The position numbers and the translations under genes were made by a program. Shown piece by piece: positions 8,192-15,502 of a stretch of DNA of 22,758 nucleotides (position 1 is the first letter of the stretch; each line of letters starts with the position of its first letter). The notes under the pieces were generated by a model. That model was not told where the DNA came from. It worked only from the letters and a program-made list of their open reading frames with translations, and made no database searches. The stretch is from a virus: the IMG/VR virus record IMGVR_UViG_3300025096_000145, positions 1 through 22,758 of that record; one strand, 5' to 3'.

Positions 8192-9361
8192 TTAAGTGAT
8201 TAGTTCCATGTTAACATCTAAGAAATCATAGATTACACTTAAGAATCCATCTTTCTCTTTAATAACAGCTTCTGGGAATATCTTGATGACTTCCTGTGCT
8301 ATGACTCCACGGTAACGTGAATTAGGTGCAGACTTATAACTCCATTCATAAATGTTTAAGCCAGATAATGCTTTACCAACTTTAACTATATTCTCTTTTA
8401 GGCGTATATCACTGGCTCCAGAAGTTTGGTTAGCAAAATTTCCGCTCTGATATGTTGAAGTATGTTGACTACCTGTATTACCTGTACTACCTATGTTCCA
8501 ATTTGATTGATAATTAGCAAAGGCAGTTATACTATTACCTAGTCCAGATATAGCATTAGCCCATCCAGCCAGAGAAGACGCCTGAGCGCCTTTAATAGGT
8601 TTAGGTCCAAAATCAAACGCCTCAAGTTCTCTAGGCTCTTGGTACTCTGTAAGTGGTGTTGCTAATGGTATTTCAGGTGTTGGTAGTGTTCCAGGATGTA
8701 TCATTTTATTAGCTAAAGCTGCTAAATTAGCACCATACTGATCTCTAGCTATATCTCTTATAGTAGCTGCTGTATTCCTTTCAGCGCTAATTAATGACTC
8801 TGCTAATTTAGCTTGATTCATTCCTAATGATGCCATTACTGCTTGAGCAGCTTTAGCACCAGATCTACCAGAACCTCTTACAATAGCATCACCTTCAGCC
8901 ATAAGAGATTCAAGAACCATGTCTTGATTTTGGAATGCTACACTTTGAGTTATTTCTTTTAATTTTCTATATTCAGCTTCTTTTGCTGCAGTAGCAGCCA
9001 TCTTATTATGTGATAACTGTGCTGTGAATAAAGCATTAGATTTAGTGTACTGTTTATTCAAAGATGTCTGTTGATAATTTCTTATCTTTAATGCCGCACC
9101 ATAACTTTTAATACTATTAGTATCTTTAAAATTCTTTAAAGTTATATCATTCTTTCTTGCTATGTTTATACCTTCTAGAATAAAATCTCTATCGGTTTCA
9201 AGTTTCTCCTTCCCATACTGCCAGTTTTGATTATCATATCTAAACTGATCTCTTATAGCTTTGTTCTGCGCTGCTGCTGCCTTACTGGAAGCTCTAGCAC
9301 CCAAAACCATACCAAGACCACCAAGTACTATACCTGCTGCTCCTAAAGCCTTCTCAGACAT
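8192..9361 (-). CDS. gp14-like internal virion protein with C-terminal S74-type chaperone domain
   Basis: The 389-residue product occupies the T7 gp14 slot after tail tube B. The N-terminus is a Gly/Ala-rich hydrophobic segment (about residues 5-22), as expected for an ejected protein that inserts in the outer membrane, followed by a long Ala/Lys/Gln-rich helical region to about residue 220. Residues 317-389 differ: they start SDIRLKENI and contain RGVIAQEVIKIFPEAV. This is the signature of the S74 peptidase / intramolecular chaperone domain, which normally ends tailspikes and fibres and cuts itself off using a Ser/Lys pair in the SDxRxK motif. Ser317 and Lys322 are both present. A strong ribosome site (AGGAGG) lies 9 nt before the ATG. 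The chaperone domain is a confident motif call; the gp14 role comes from position and N-terminal character. Confidence 0.82.
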   Translation of the reverse strand: MSEKALGAAGIVLGGLGMVLGARASSKAAAAQNKAIRDQFRYDNQNWQYGKEKLETDRDFILEGINIARKNDITLKNFKDTNSIKSYGAALKIRNYQQTSLNKQYTKSNALFTAQLSHNKMAATAAKEAEYRKLKEITQSVAFQNQDMVLESLMAEGDAIVRGSGRSGAKAAQAVMASLGMNQAKLAESLISAERNTAATIRDIARDQYGANLAALANKMIHPGTLPTPEIPLATPLTEYQEPRELEAFDFGPKPIKGAQASSLAGWANAISGLGNSITAFANYQSNWNIGSTGNTGSQHTSTYQSGNFANQTSGASDIRLKENIVKVGKALSGLNIYEWSYKSAPNSRYRGVIAQEVIKIFPEAVIKEKDGFLSVIYDFLDVNMELIT

Positions 9362-9364
9362 ATC

Positions 9365-12300
9365 TTAAGTCCTCCTGTAGAAACGTGGTGAATAATTACC
9401 TTCCCACATCATTGAATTTAATGCTACAGGAAAGGGTGAGTCACTAAAAACTCTTACTGTAAAGTTCTCATTACGTTGATGTATAGGAACTATTAATATA
9501 GATTGATCACTCATTGGTACATCATCGGCTAAATAATAATCAGAATCTTTTATAGATTGTAAGTCATACCAATAGTCAGCATACAATAATACTTTAACAC
9601 CAGCTCCAGGCGGATCTGTTAATGTTAAAATACCTTTTTCAGGAACTGTTATTGGTTGTGTAGAAGCTGCTATAGTAAATGCAGTTGTTTTTCTACCATT
9701 TAATTTAACAGCAGCGTCAGTAACATCAGGTAAATCTATATTATATTTAAAAACTGTAGTACCTAAAGTAGCGATAGTACCTTGAACATGATCTTTAGTA
9801 CCAACAAGATCTTTATCTACTATAATATAATTACCAACTTTATAACCAGTACCTTCAGTATGTACAGTCATTGCTGTCACAACACCACCTGCTAAGGTTA
9901 AGTTGACTAACATATCAGAACCTTTGGAACTAGCTGAACCATTTGCAGAAGTTGTTTTAACTTTAGTTAAAGTACAAGTAGGGCCGTCCTCAGTTCCATT
10001 ATGAGTAAGTGTAATAGTGGTACCAGTATCAGCAGTAAACTCTTGACTAGGATTATCGAATCCCTTCTTCTTAACTTTAAAACCTGCTACACCAGATAAA
10101 CCTAAGCTGAATTTCATTCTAGCTATAGTTAAGGTAGAACTAAAATCTGATATTTTATCATCCCCACGTAGTTTATAATATATTCTAGGTAAAGTGACAT
10201 CAAGGTTATATCTATAACCTACATAAACTTGAGCTTTAATATCAGATAAATCTTTATCAGGTACTAAGAAGTAAGGTGCACCGTCATTACCTCTGCTAGG
10301 TGTCATAGAAAAACCAGCTTGGTCAAACTCTGTGCCAGCTACACTTGCTACTAGTATGATAGGTGTTAAATCCGTTACATCATTATAAGGTAGATAACAT
10401 TTAGAATCACCTGTAGACGAAGAATATGTAACATCAGAAGCAACTGATAATAAATCTACACAAGGATTACTTGTAGATCCTACAGTACTAACCAATGTGG
10501 CTGCAGTAGGTACCATATTTAGATTAATCTCACCATAAGTATATTGACTTTGTTGATGAGTAACTACTCTAAATTTATCATCTATAATAGAAGCAAACTG
10601 TACATTACCTGGTAAAATCCATTTAAACCAAGATTGCATAATATCTTTCTCACCATCTGAAAAAGTTCTATAAAAATAGACCTCTTTACTTGTTGAAGAT
10701 AGCAGTGCAATAATAGTGTTCTGAGCGTTACCTATTAGCTGATCTACAGTAGAAGGTACCCATTCAGATATAACTTTACCAATATCTAAAAATGTAGGGT
10801 TCTCATCAAAACCCCTAGTGATCATATTAAAGATACGAGTATAACTTTCTGTCTTACTAATAAATGTTATTCTATCACCAACATCTACAGGATCGATATT
10901 AGTATCCATTTCATAAGAAGAGATACCTTTAATTGATGTACCAGCAGGAGTAAATATGCCATCAATACCTGACATAATGAATTGCTGATTCCTACTAAAT
11001 AGAACTAAACCTTGTGTAACAGGTACTACACCGTGTAAAACAGCTGGTCTAACAGAAGAACAACTTATATCTACAGGATCATTAGGAACAGCAGTCATCG
11101 AAGAAACATGATAAAAATTATCATATTCACTTGCTTGACTCATGGAAACATTATCTTGAGTTAAAAACCCTAAACGATTACCATAGAAAAATGCTTGCTG
11201 AATCTTTTCTCCAACAAAGCTAGGGTGTAAATTACTTGTATCATCACCAGTCAGGCGTGCAGTCCAAGGTATAACATCAAAATAAAAACGATCAACATCT
11301 GAGTTTACTAATTGATGAGGCATTGTACCTCCTTTTAAACCTGCAGAAACTGAAGGACTTATAGTTTCTTGCCAAAACCCTTTACCACTGCCAGCTACAT
11401 TAACTGTACCGTCAACATTATAAGTAGTATTATCTGCTACAAATTCTGAATAAAAATCATCAGCTGCAGCACCTGTATTAATTATCTTTGCAATTCTACC
11501 ATGATTAGACATTTTAGGTAGTACTGATATATTATCTACTTGTTCTTGAAATATTTCTAATGCTGTACCGCTGGCTGCTCCTTTTACAATAGAGATAGTA
11601 AAGGCTGAACCATCATCTTTTTCTATTTCAAAGCTTGTACCATTCATAGTAGTACTAAACCCTGATACAGCATTTATCTGCCTAGCTAGTCCATCATTGG
11701 TACCAGAATTATCTTTGTTAAGTATCTCTTCAGCACTAAGTTTTTCAATGTCTGTAGAACTACCACCTGTTTCAAAATAATCTTCGTTCCTAGAAGTATA
11801 TGTATAATCTGATCCATTTAGTTTTATTACATATTTACTAGAATATTCTACTGATTTTAATTTTACAGTAGCTTTACTTTTAGCAGTATATGATGGTGCT
11901 GCTAGTGTTTCTACTGTTCTAGTTTTATTAGTTATATATGTTCTATCCTGTACAGTCATTACATCAAAGTCTTTTGGATATAATGTTGCAGTATTTGATA
12001 GATAATGATCAGGAGTACCTGCTTCACCAGGTGGATCAGTAGTTATTTTACATTTTACATCAGAACCAGCTTCGGGGTCCCAATTATCTTTATCTAATGT
12101 TAATACGTCGTTTTTCTCATAATTTTTACCAGGTGCACATACAGTAAACGCTGTAGCTATAGTTCCATTACCAGTCACATTAACTGTCATACCAGTACCA
12201 CTACCACCAGTAACAGGTACATTACGTATAGTCGTTACTCCACTGCCACCATTGTCAGATCCATTTAACGCTAATGTAGTAGTTCTATCTTCTACAGTAC

Positions 12301-12586
12301 ATTCATTTCCTGTTTTTGTATTCCAAATTTTAATTTGTTTGTTTTTTATAACACCGAAGTAAGATTCCTGATCATCTCTTAAGATGTGAAACCATTTACC
12401 ATCAGCATAGTCAGTACCTGTACCGAGTGCTTTTTTGAAATCTAAACCAGGTCTTTTTGTTAGACCAAACGTAGGATCTGGGTAAGCATTATCAGCTTCG
12501 ATAACCTGACCATTTAATTTTTTTATATCCGATTGTTTAGATACTCCACCTACATAGGTATTTATTCGTTGAGTAACAGCTGCCAT
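9365..12586 (-). CDS. Tail tubular protein B (T7 gp12 equivalent)
   Basis: A 1073-residue beta-rich protein. Its opening (TQRINTYVGGVSKQSDIKKL, then about residues 26-50 with NAYPDPTFGLTKRPGL) is the hallmark of gp12-type tail nozzle proteins, which form the hexameric lower tail and the fibre docking surface. T7 gp12 is 794 residues, so this one is about 280 longer. The excess is explained at least partly by two glycine-rich beta modules at about residues 112-182 and 860-940. Each has a G-x-x-Y-x-x-x-(D/N)-x-(L/I)-x-(L/V)-D-K-D core. The ATG overlaps the stop of tail tube A by one nucleotide (TAATG), so translation is probably coupled; no Shine-Dalgarno is apparent. Confidence 0.92.
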   Translation of the reverse strand: MAAVTQRINTYVGGVSKQSDIKKLNGQVIEADNAYPDPTFGLTKRPGLDFKKALGTGTDYADGKWFHILRDDQESYFGVIKNKQIKIWNTKTGNECTVEDRTTTLALNGSDNGGSGVTTIRNVPVTGGSGTGMTVNVTGNGTIATAFTVCAPGKNYEKNDVLTLDKDNWDPEAGSDVKCKITTDPPGEAGTPDHYLSNTATLYPKDFDVMTVQDRTYITNKTRTVETLAAPSYTAKSKATVKLKSVEYSSKYVIKLNGSDYTYTSRNEDYFETGGSSTDIEKLSAEEILNKDNSGTNDGLARQINAVSGFSTTMNGTSFEIEKDDGSAFTISIVKGAASGTALEIFQEQVDNISVLPKMSNHGRIAKIINTGAAADDFYSEFVADNTTYNVDGTVNVAGSGKGFWQETISPSVSAGLKGGTMPHQLVNSDVDRFYFDVIPWTARLTGDDTSNLHPSFVGEKIQQAFFYGNRLGFLTQDNVSMSQASEYDNFYHVSSMTAVPNDPVDISCSSVRPAVLHGVVPVTQGLVLFSRNQQFIMSGIDGIFTPAGTSIKGISSYEMDTNIDPVDVGDRITFISKTESYTRIFNMITRGFDENPTFLDIGKVISEWVPSTVDQLIGNAQNTIIALLSSTSKEVYFYRTFSDGEKDIMQSWFKWILPGNVQFASIIDDKFRVVTHQQSQYTYGEINLNMVPTAATLVSTVGSTSNPCVDLLSVASDVTYSSSTGDSKCYLPYNDVTDLTPIILVASVAGTEFDQAGFSMTPSRGNDGAPYFLVPDKDLSDIKAQVYVGYRYNLDVTLPRIYYKLRGDDKISDFSSTLTIARMKFSLGLSGVAGFKVKKKGFDNPSQEFTADTGTTITLTHNGTEDGPTCTLTKVKTTSANGSASSKGSDMLVNLTLAGGVVTAMTVHTEGTGYKVGNYIIVDKDLVGTKDHVQGTIATLGTTVFKYNIDLPDVTDAAVKLNGRKTTAFTIAASTQPITVPEKGILTLTDPPGAGVKVLLYADYWYDLQSIKDSDYYLADDVPMSDQSILIVPIHQRNENFTVRVFSDSPFPVALNSMMWEGNYSPRFYRRT

Positions 12587-13224
12587 TATCGTACTAAAGC
12601 TTTATAAGGTTGATAACTGATGTGATAGTTCGTACCTTGTGGTTGGCCAAAGAAGGAATGATCACCTTGATTGCATTCGTACTCCATTGCTAAAGCTCTG
12701 TTGTACGCTTCTTTTTGTTGTAACATTTGATATTGTGTTGAATCTCCTACAATACGACTAGACACTATAACAGCAGCTCTAGCTACTATAAAGTCTTGTA
12801 TTGGTGTAGGTAAATCTATCCAATCAAAATAGTATACATAATCTAATCTGTAAGTTGCATCGGTGAATTTATAAGTAGATGGATCAGCAGTTCTATCGTA
12901 TAGTTTCTTCTCATTATCTGATGGGTCTCTTCTGATTACTACAGAAGTACCTCTATGGTTATGCTGATTTAACTTTGCTTGTAAAACGTTGTTAGGTATT
13001 TTTATATAATCATCTGAATCGGGTGTCACTTTAACATCGAAATCTTTATTAAAAGTCCATCCCTCAGCCTGTACTTCCCTTGAAACTTGTAGCAAGGTAT
13101 CGTAAGCAATCGCAACGTCTGGGTTGGTTTGATCTAACGTAGTTACAGGCGCTTGACCTACTGACGCTAGTATTTCGTTTATAGCAGGTAATTCTTGGGT
13201 AGCGTTAGTGGTAGGTATAGGCAT
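12586..13224 (-). CDS. Tail tubular protein A (T7 gp11 equivalent)
   Basis: A 212-residue protein of standard length for the gp11 family (T7: 196). The N-terminal segment with ELPAINEILASVGQAPVTTL is the typical family signature, and a conserved-type D-x-A-x-x-x-L-x-x-x-x-R-E-V-Q-A-E-G-W helix follows. The protein forms the dodecameric adaptor between portal and tail nozzle. It is the first gene after the strong terminator at 13244-13266, so expression depends on read-through or on a promoter in the short AT-rich leader. Its ATG follows an A/T-only leader without Shine-Dalgarno. The stop overlaps the tail tube B start. Confidence 0.92.
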   Translation of the reverse strand: MPIPTTNATQELPAINEILASVGQAPVTTLDQTNPDVAIAYDTLLQVSREVQAEGWTFNKDFDVKVTPDSDDYIKIPNNVLQAKLNQHNHRGTSVVIRRDPSDNEKKLYDRTADPSTYKFTDATYRLDYVYYFDWIDLPTPIQDFIVARAAVIVSSRIVGDSTQYQMLQQKEAYNRALAMEYECNQGDHSFFGQPQGTNYHISYQPYKALVR

Positions 13225-13243
13225 AATAATAATTTATGTTAAT

Positions 13244-13266
13244 AAAAAAAGGGGACCGAAGTCCCC
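13244..13266 (-). terminator. Rho-independent terminator with UUCG loop
   Basis: On the minus strand a perfect 6-bp stem GGGGAC/GTCCCC closes a TTCG tetraloop and is followed by seven T residues. It sits a few bases after the stop of the 64-codon gene and 20 nt before the tail tube A start. It would end or attenuate the capsid transcript, giving capsid mRNA in excess over tail mRNA. T7 likewise places its late terminator after the capsid gene. Confidence 0.93.
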
Positions 13267-13274
13267 CAGTTTGT

Positions 13275-13469
13275 TTATCTTTGATTTCCAGGTGAGTCAC
13301 AGTCTGGAACTTTATAAGCAAAGCGTAGGTTTTTTGTGACAGACTTTACAGCAGATTGTGAATATGTTCCGCCTTGAGTCATAGCCACTGACTTACGCCA
13401 AGCTTCAGTACCAGTTGTGGCTCCTGAAACGCCGTTGTTACCAGCTTGTGTTGCAGGATTTGCAGCCAT
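13275..13469 (-). CDS. Small protein downstream of the capsid gene, function unknown (64 aa)
   Basis: A 64-residue product, rich in Ala, Gly, Thr and Ser in its first third (MAANPATQAGNNGVSGATTG), then basic (WRKSVAM, VTKNLRFAYKVPDC). I do not recognise a family. It lies between the 50-codon gene and the terminator, in the capsid transcription unit, so a minor virion or head-completion role is plausible but unproven. The ATG has no Shine-Dalgarno; the leader is AATACAATATT, resembling the leaders of the capsid and 164-residue genes. The composition resembles the neighbouring 50-residue product, so the two may be structurally related small virion proteins. Confidence 0.7.
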   Translation of the reverse strand: MAANPATQAGNNGVSGATTGTEAWRKSVAMTQGGTYSQSAVKSVTKNLRFAYKVPDCDSPGNQR

Positions 13470-13490
13470 AATATTGTATTAGTAAATTAC

Positions 13491-13643
13491 TTAAGCGTCG
13501 CCTCTAGCAGTAAGACCGTCCGATTGAACTTGTCTTCCATATTCTAGAGGAGTCGAGCCAGCTTTTGTTTCAGAACCAGTTCCGCCGACACCACGGCCAG
13601 CAGAAAGAGTTCTAGTTGTAGCCACTCCAGGTTTAACTGACAT
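13491..13643 (-). CDS. Small protein immediately after the major capsid gene (50 aa)
   Basis: A 50-residue ORF with ATG at 13643 and TAA at 13491, in the gap between capsid gene and next small gene. The Gly/Ala/Thr/Ser-rich sequence begins MSVKPGVATTRTLSAGRGVG and ends SDGLTARGDA. A plausible ribosome site (GAGGT) lies about 7 nt upstream, at the end of the capsid gene. Low complexity, a basic first half and the position suggest a small virion-associated or head protein, but I recognise no domain. Spacing (8 nt after the capsid stop, 21 nt before the next start) fits an operon gene rather than a chance ORF. Confidence 0.68.
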   Translation of the reverse strand: MSVKPGVATTRTLSAGRGVGGTGSETKAGSTPLEYGRQVQSDGLTARGDA

Positions 13644-13651
13644 AGTTTACC

Positions 13652-14662
13652 TCAAGCAGTTTGGATTTCAATTGCAGCAGCAGGGTTTAGAGTACCAGCT
13701 CCCATTGCCAAACGTCCAACGATCAAGTCGCCTTGATACATTGTCTTAATATCGGCTCCGGTTGTTTGTACTTGAGGACCAATTGCTTCTACAATTCCAG
13801 CAGCATCCTTCTGATAGATAAGACCTGCATGTTGTGAGAAGTCACCGTCATAAGCATTGTTCTCACCAGACTGTGAATTAACAGTACCAGCTTTGAAAGG
13901 TAAGTTGTTAGAACGCTTGATGTCAATACCTGCAATAGATACAAGTCCTTCACCAGAGTTCAAGTTACCTTGGTTGTTACCGTAATCACGGTTCAAGATG
14001 TTAGAATCAACCTGAGATACGAGAGCATAGTACTGACGTGGAGAAAGTACAGCAGTCCTACCTTGCTTAGGAAGGTTCTTTTCATCAAGAATTGAAGCTG
14101 CTTCAAAGAAAGCATCAACTAGCTTCTGTGCATCATGCTCATTGTTAGCTCCAATTTTGATAATTGAACCACCTGGTTCTGGACCTGGTGATGCAGTGAT
14201 TGGATGAGCTTCACGAGCTGCTTTTGCGATGGTACGGAATACCTTCTTATCGTAAGCTTCGGCCAAAGCATGACCGATCTTCTTAGAGATCTCACTTCTC
14301 AGGGAGTAGTGAGCAAGTGTTTCATCAAGATCATATACGAAAGCTGAGCTTATGAGAAGATCATCACATAGGATAGTCTTCTCTGCTACTGGAGGATCAC
14401 CCGATCCGAGAATGGGTTCACCTGGAGTATGATAAGCAGCTTGCATACGGCCTGTGAAGATGAACTGTAAACTCTTACCGTTCTTTAGTGTACGGTTTTG
14501 TACAGTTCCCTTAGCTATCGTTGCTGACTCATAAGCTTTGAAAAGCTCACCAGAGAACAGCTTTAGATAGGTTTTATATTTAACGTCGTAATCGACAGAG
14601 CCAGCAGTATTAGAAGCAGCCTTATTAAGGGTACCTACTACTGACTGAGTTAGTGTAGCCAT
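13652..14662 (-). CDS. Major capsid protein (T7 gp10A equivalent)
   Basis: A 336-residue HK97-fold-type capsid subunit; T7 gp10A is 345. The N-terminal arm (MATLTQSVVGTLNKAASNT) is followed by family-typical elements: YLKLFSGELFKAYE, the E-loop region NRTLKNGKSLQFIFTGRMQA, then ILCDDLLISSAFVYDLDE, and a C-terminal region with AVLSPRQYYALV. It builds the icosahedral shell around the scaffold. The gene has a 159-bp structured leader, the longest gene-free gap in the window apart from small-ORF regions, and ends in a short transcription unit closed by the terminator at 13244-13266. No Shine-Dalgarno precedes the ATG; the leader ends TATACAATTACTCTCGCATA. The assignment agrees by sequence pattern, length and gene order. 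Confidence 0.95.
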   Translation of the reverse strand: MATLTQSVVGTLNKAASNTAGSVDYDVKYKTYLKLFSGELFKAYESATIAKGTVQNRTLKNGKSLQFIFTGRMQAAYHTPGEPILGSGDPPVAEKTILCDDLLISSAFVYDLDETLAHYSLRSEISKKIGHALAEAYDKKVFRTIAKAAREAHPITASPGPEPGGSIIKIGANNEHDAQKLVDAFFEAASILDEKNLPKQGRTAVLSPRQYYALVSQVDSNILNRDYGNNQGNLNSGEGLVSIAGIDIKRSNNLPFKAGTVNSQSGENNAYDGDFSQHAGLIYQKDAAGIVEAIGPQVQTTGADIKTMYQGDLIVGRLAMGAGTLNPAAAIEIQTA

Positions 14663-14821
14663 TATGCGAGAGTAATTGTATAGTTAACAGTCTCTCAATC
14701 GATTGAAAATTTTTTCTAAATTTTTTGTGGTCTATCCCACCGTCTAGACGGCAAAGGGTATCCTCGTAAGGGCCAATGCCAATGAGAGGGGAGTCCGACT
14801 CTGAGGTGCTCCCCACCCTAA
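14663..14821 (-). promoter_or_regulatory. Structured leader of the capsid gene
   Basis: 159 bp without a convincing gene. On the minus strand, in order: a hairpin GGGGAG/CTCCCC (14788-14814) eight nucleotides after the previous stop; a perfect 12-bp palindrome CCGTCTAGACGG (14740-14751) overlapping an alternative stem GTCTA/TAGAC (14730-14749); two A-tracts separated by TTTAG (about 14706-14726), which could bend DNA; the palindrome CAATCGATTG (14696-14705); and TATACAAT about 17 nt before the ATG. The first hairpin has no U-tract, so it looks more like an mRNA end or processing structure than a terminator. Promoter activity is inferred only. Confidence 0.5.
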
Positions 14822-15316
14822 TTAGAACTTAAGGTACTCTAAGTAGGTACCGAACTTGATAACAGTAGCTGTTGCTGAGCTTGTTACCTGTGCAGCTTGT
14901 AGGTCTACGTCACCTGCTGTATCACCAGCGGTTATAGTACCTTCAATGAATGCATAGTAAGCACCATCAGCTGCTACGACTTGAACTTCAGGAGAACCTG
15001 CAGTTGTTACATCGAATGTTACAGCTTCTGTTACAGCACCAGAGATAGGTGCTTCAGATACCATGTTCCTAGCTCTGTAAGATACAGTATTAGTTGGAGT
15101 GATGATCTTATACTTAAGGTCACCATCTGCATCGTATGCTGAATCTAGATAGCAACGGAATATAGCACGTTCATACTTACCTAATCTAAACTTAAGAATT
15201 GATTGGTAGTCTGTGGAGCTTGCTATGCTGACATCGTTAGGTACGATGAGTTTTGTATTCCATTGGTTCTGAGCAGCTACTACTGTACCTGCTACTGTAT
15301 TGGTATTAATGGCCAT
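14822..15316 (-). CDS. Beta-rich 164-residue protein, possible capsid decoration protein
   Basis: A 164-residue product rich in Thr, Val, Ala and Ser with alternating beta-type segments (TVAGTVVAAQNQWNTKLIV; GAYYAFIEGTITAGDTAGDV; TATVIKFGTYLEYLKF) and no Cys except one near residue 55. No signal peptide or transmembrane segment. It is the last gene before the capsid leader, a place where phages often keep head decoration or knob proteins; I infer such a role without recognising a named family. The ATG has an A/T-rich leader (TATACACATTTATT) lacking a Shine-Dalgarno, preceded by a strong hairpin at 15339-15368. A different structural role, such as a minor tail protein, cannot be excluded. Confidence 0.72.
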   Translation of the reverse strand: MAINTNTVAGTVVAAQNQWNTKLIVPNDVSIASSTDYQSILKFRLGKYERAIFRCYLDSAYDADGDLKYKIITPTNTVSYRARNMVSEAPISGAVTEAVTFDVTTAGSPEVQVVAADGAYYAFIEGTITAGDTAGDVDLQAAQVTSSATATVIKFGTYLEYLKF

Positions 15317-15338
15317 AATAAATGTGTATAGGTTGTTT

Positions 15339-15368
15339 ACCCTATTGTACGGTTCCGCCGCACAGGGT
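15339..15368 (-). promoter_or_regulatory. Hairpin in the leader of the 164-residue protein gene
   Basis: On the minus strand ACCCT-GTGCGG pairs with CCGTAC-AAT-AGGGT: eleven pairs including one G-U, a 5-nt loop (CGGAA) and a 3-nt bulge. It begins at the stop codon of the 44-codon gene and ends 22 nt before the next start. There is no U-tract, so an mRNA processing or stabilising structure (T7-type late mRNAs are cut by RNase III at such sites) is more likely than a terminator. Confidence 0.6.
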
Positions 15369-15502
15369 TAGTAGTTTTCTGTGATTTCGCACGTTGGACA
15401 TTCTCTACAATGTTTATGTTCGATCATGTGTAGAGTCTCCACGAACACAAAGAACCCAAACATTATGAGTGCTAAGGCCCATGGAGAATCTATGTACTTC
15501 AT
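15368..15502 (-). CDS. 44-residue membrane microprotein with a cysteine cluster
   Basis: An ORF of 44 codons: ATG at 15502 overlapping the TGA of the beta-barrel gene by one nucleotide (TGATG), TAA at 15368. The product starts MKYIDSPW, continues as a single hydrophobic helix (about residues 8-23, ALALIMFGFFVFVE) and ends in a soluble tail with HKHCRECPTC. The three cysteines spaced C-x-x-C-x-x-C, with two nearby histidines, could bind a metal or form disulfides. The coupled overlap with the upstream gene suggests joint expression with the secreted protein. Holin, lysis accessory or exclusion protein are all possible; I recognise no family. Confidence 0.72.
   Translation of the reverse strand: MKYIDSPWALALIMFGFFVFVETLHMIEHKHCRECPTCEITENY

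Noticed and set aside
14788-14814. GGGGAG/CTCCCC hairpin as a terminator after the 164-residue gene
   Set aside because: No U-tract follows on the minus strand and the loop is 15 nt; kept only as a structural element of the capsid leader.
14625-14816. 63-codon ORF covering the capsid leader
   Set aside because: Starts at a non-ATG codon without ribosome site, runs into the capsid gene, and its sequence is explained by palindromes and A-tracts of the leader.
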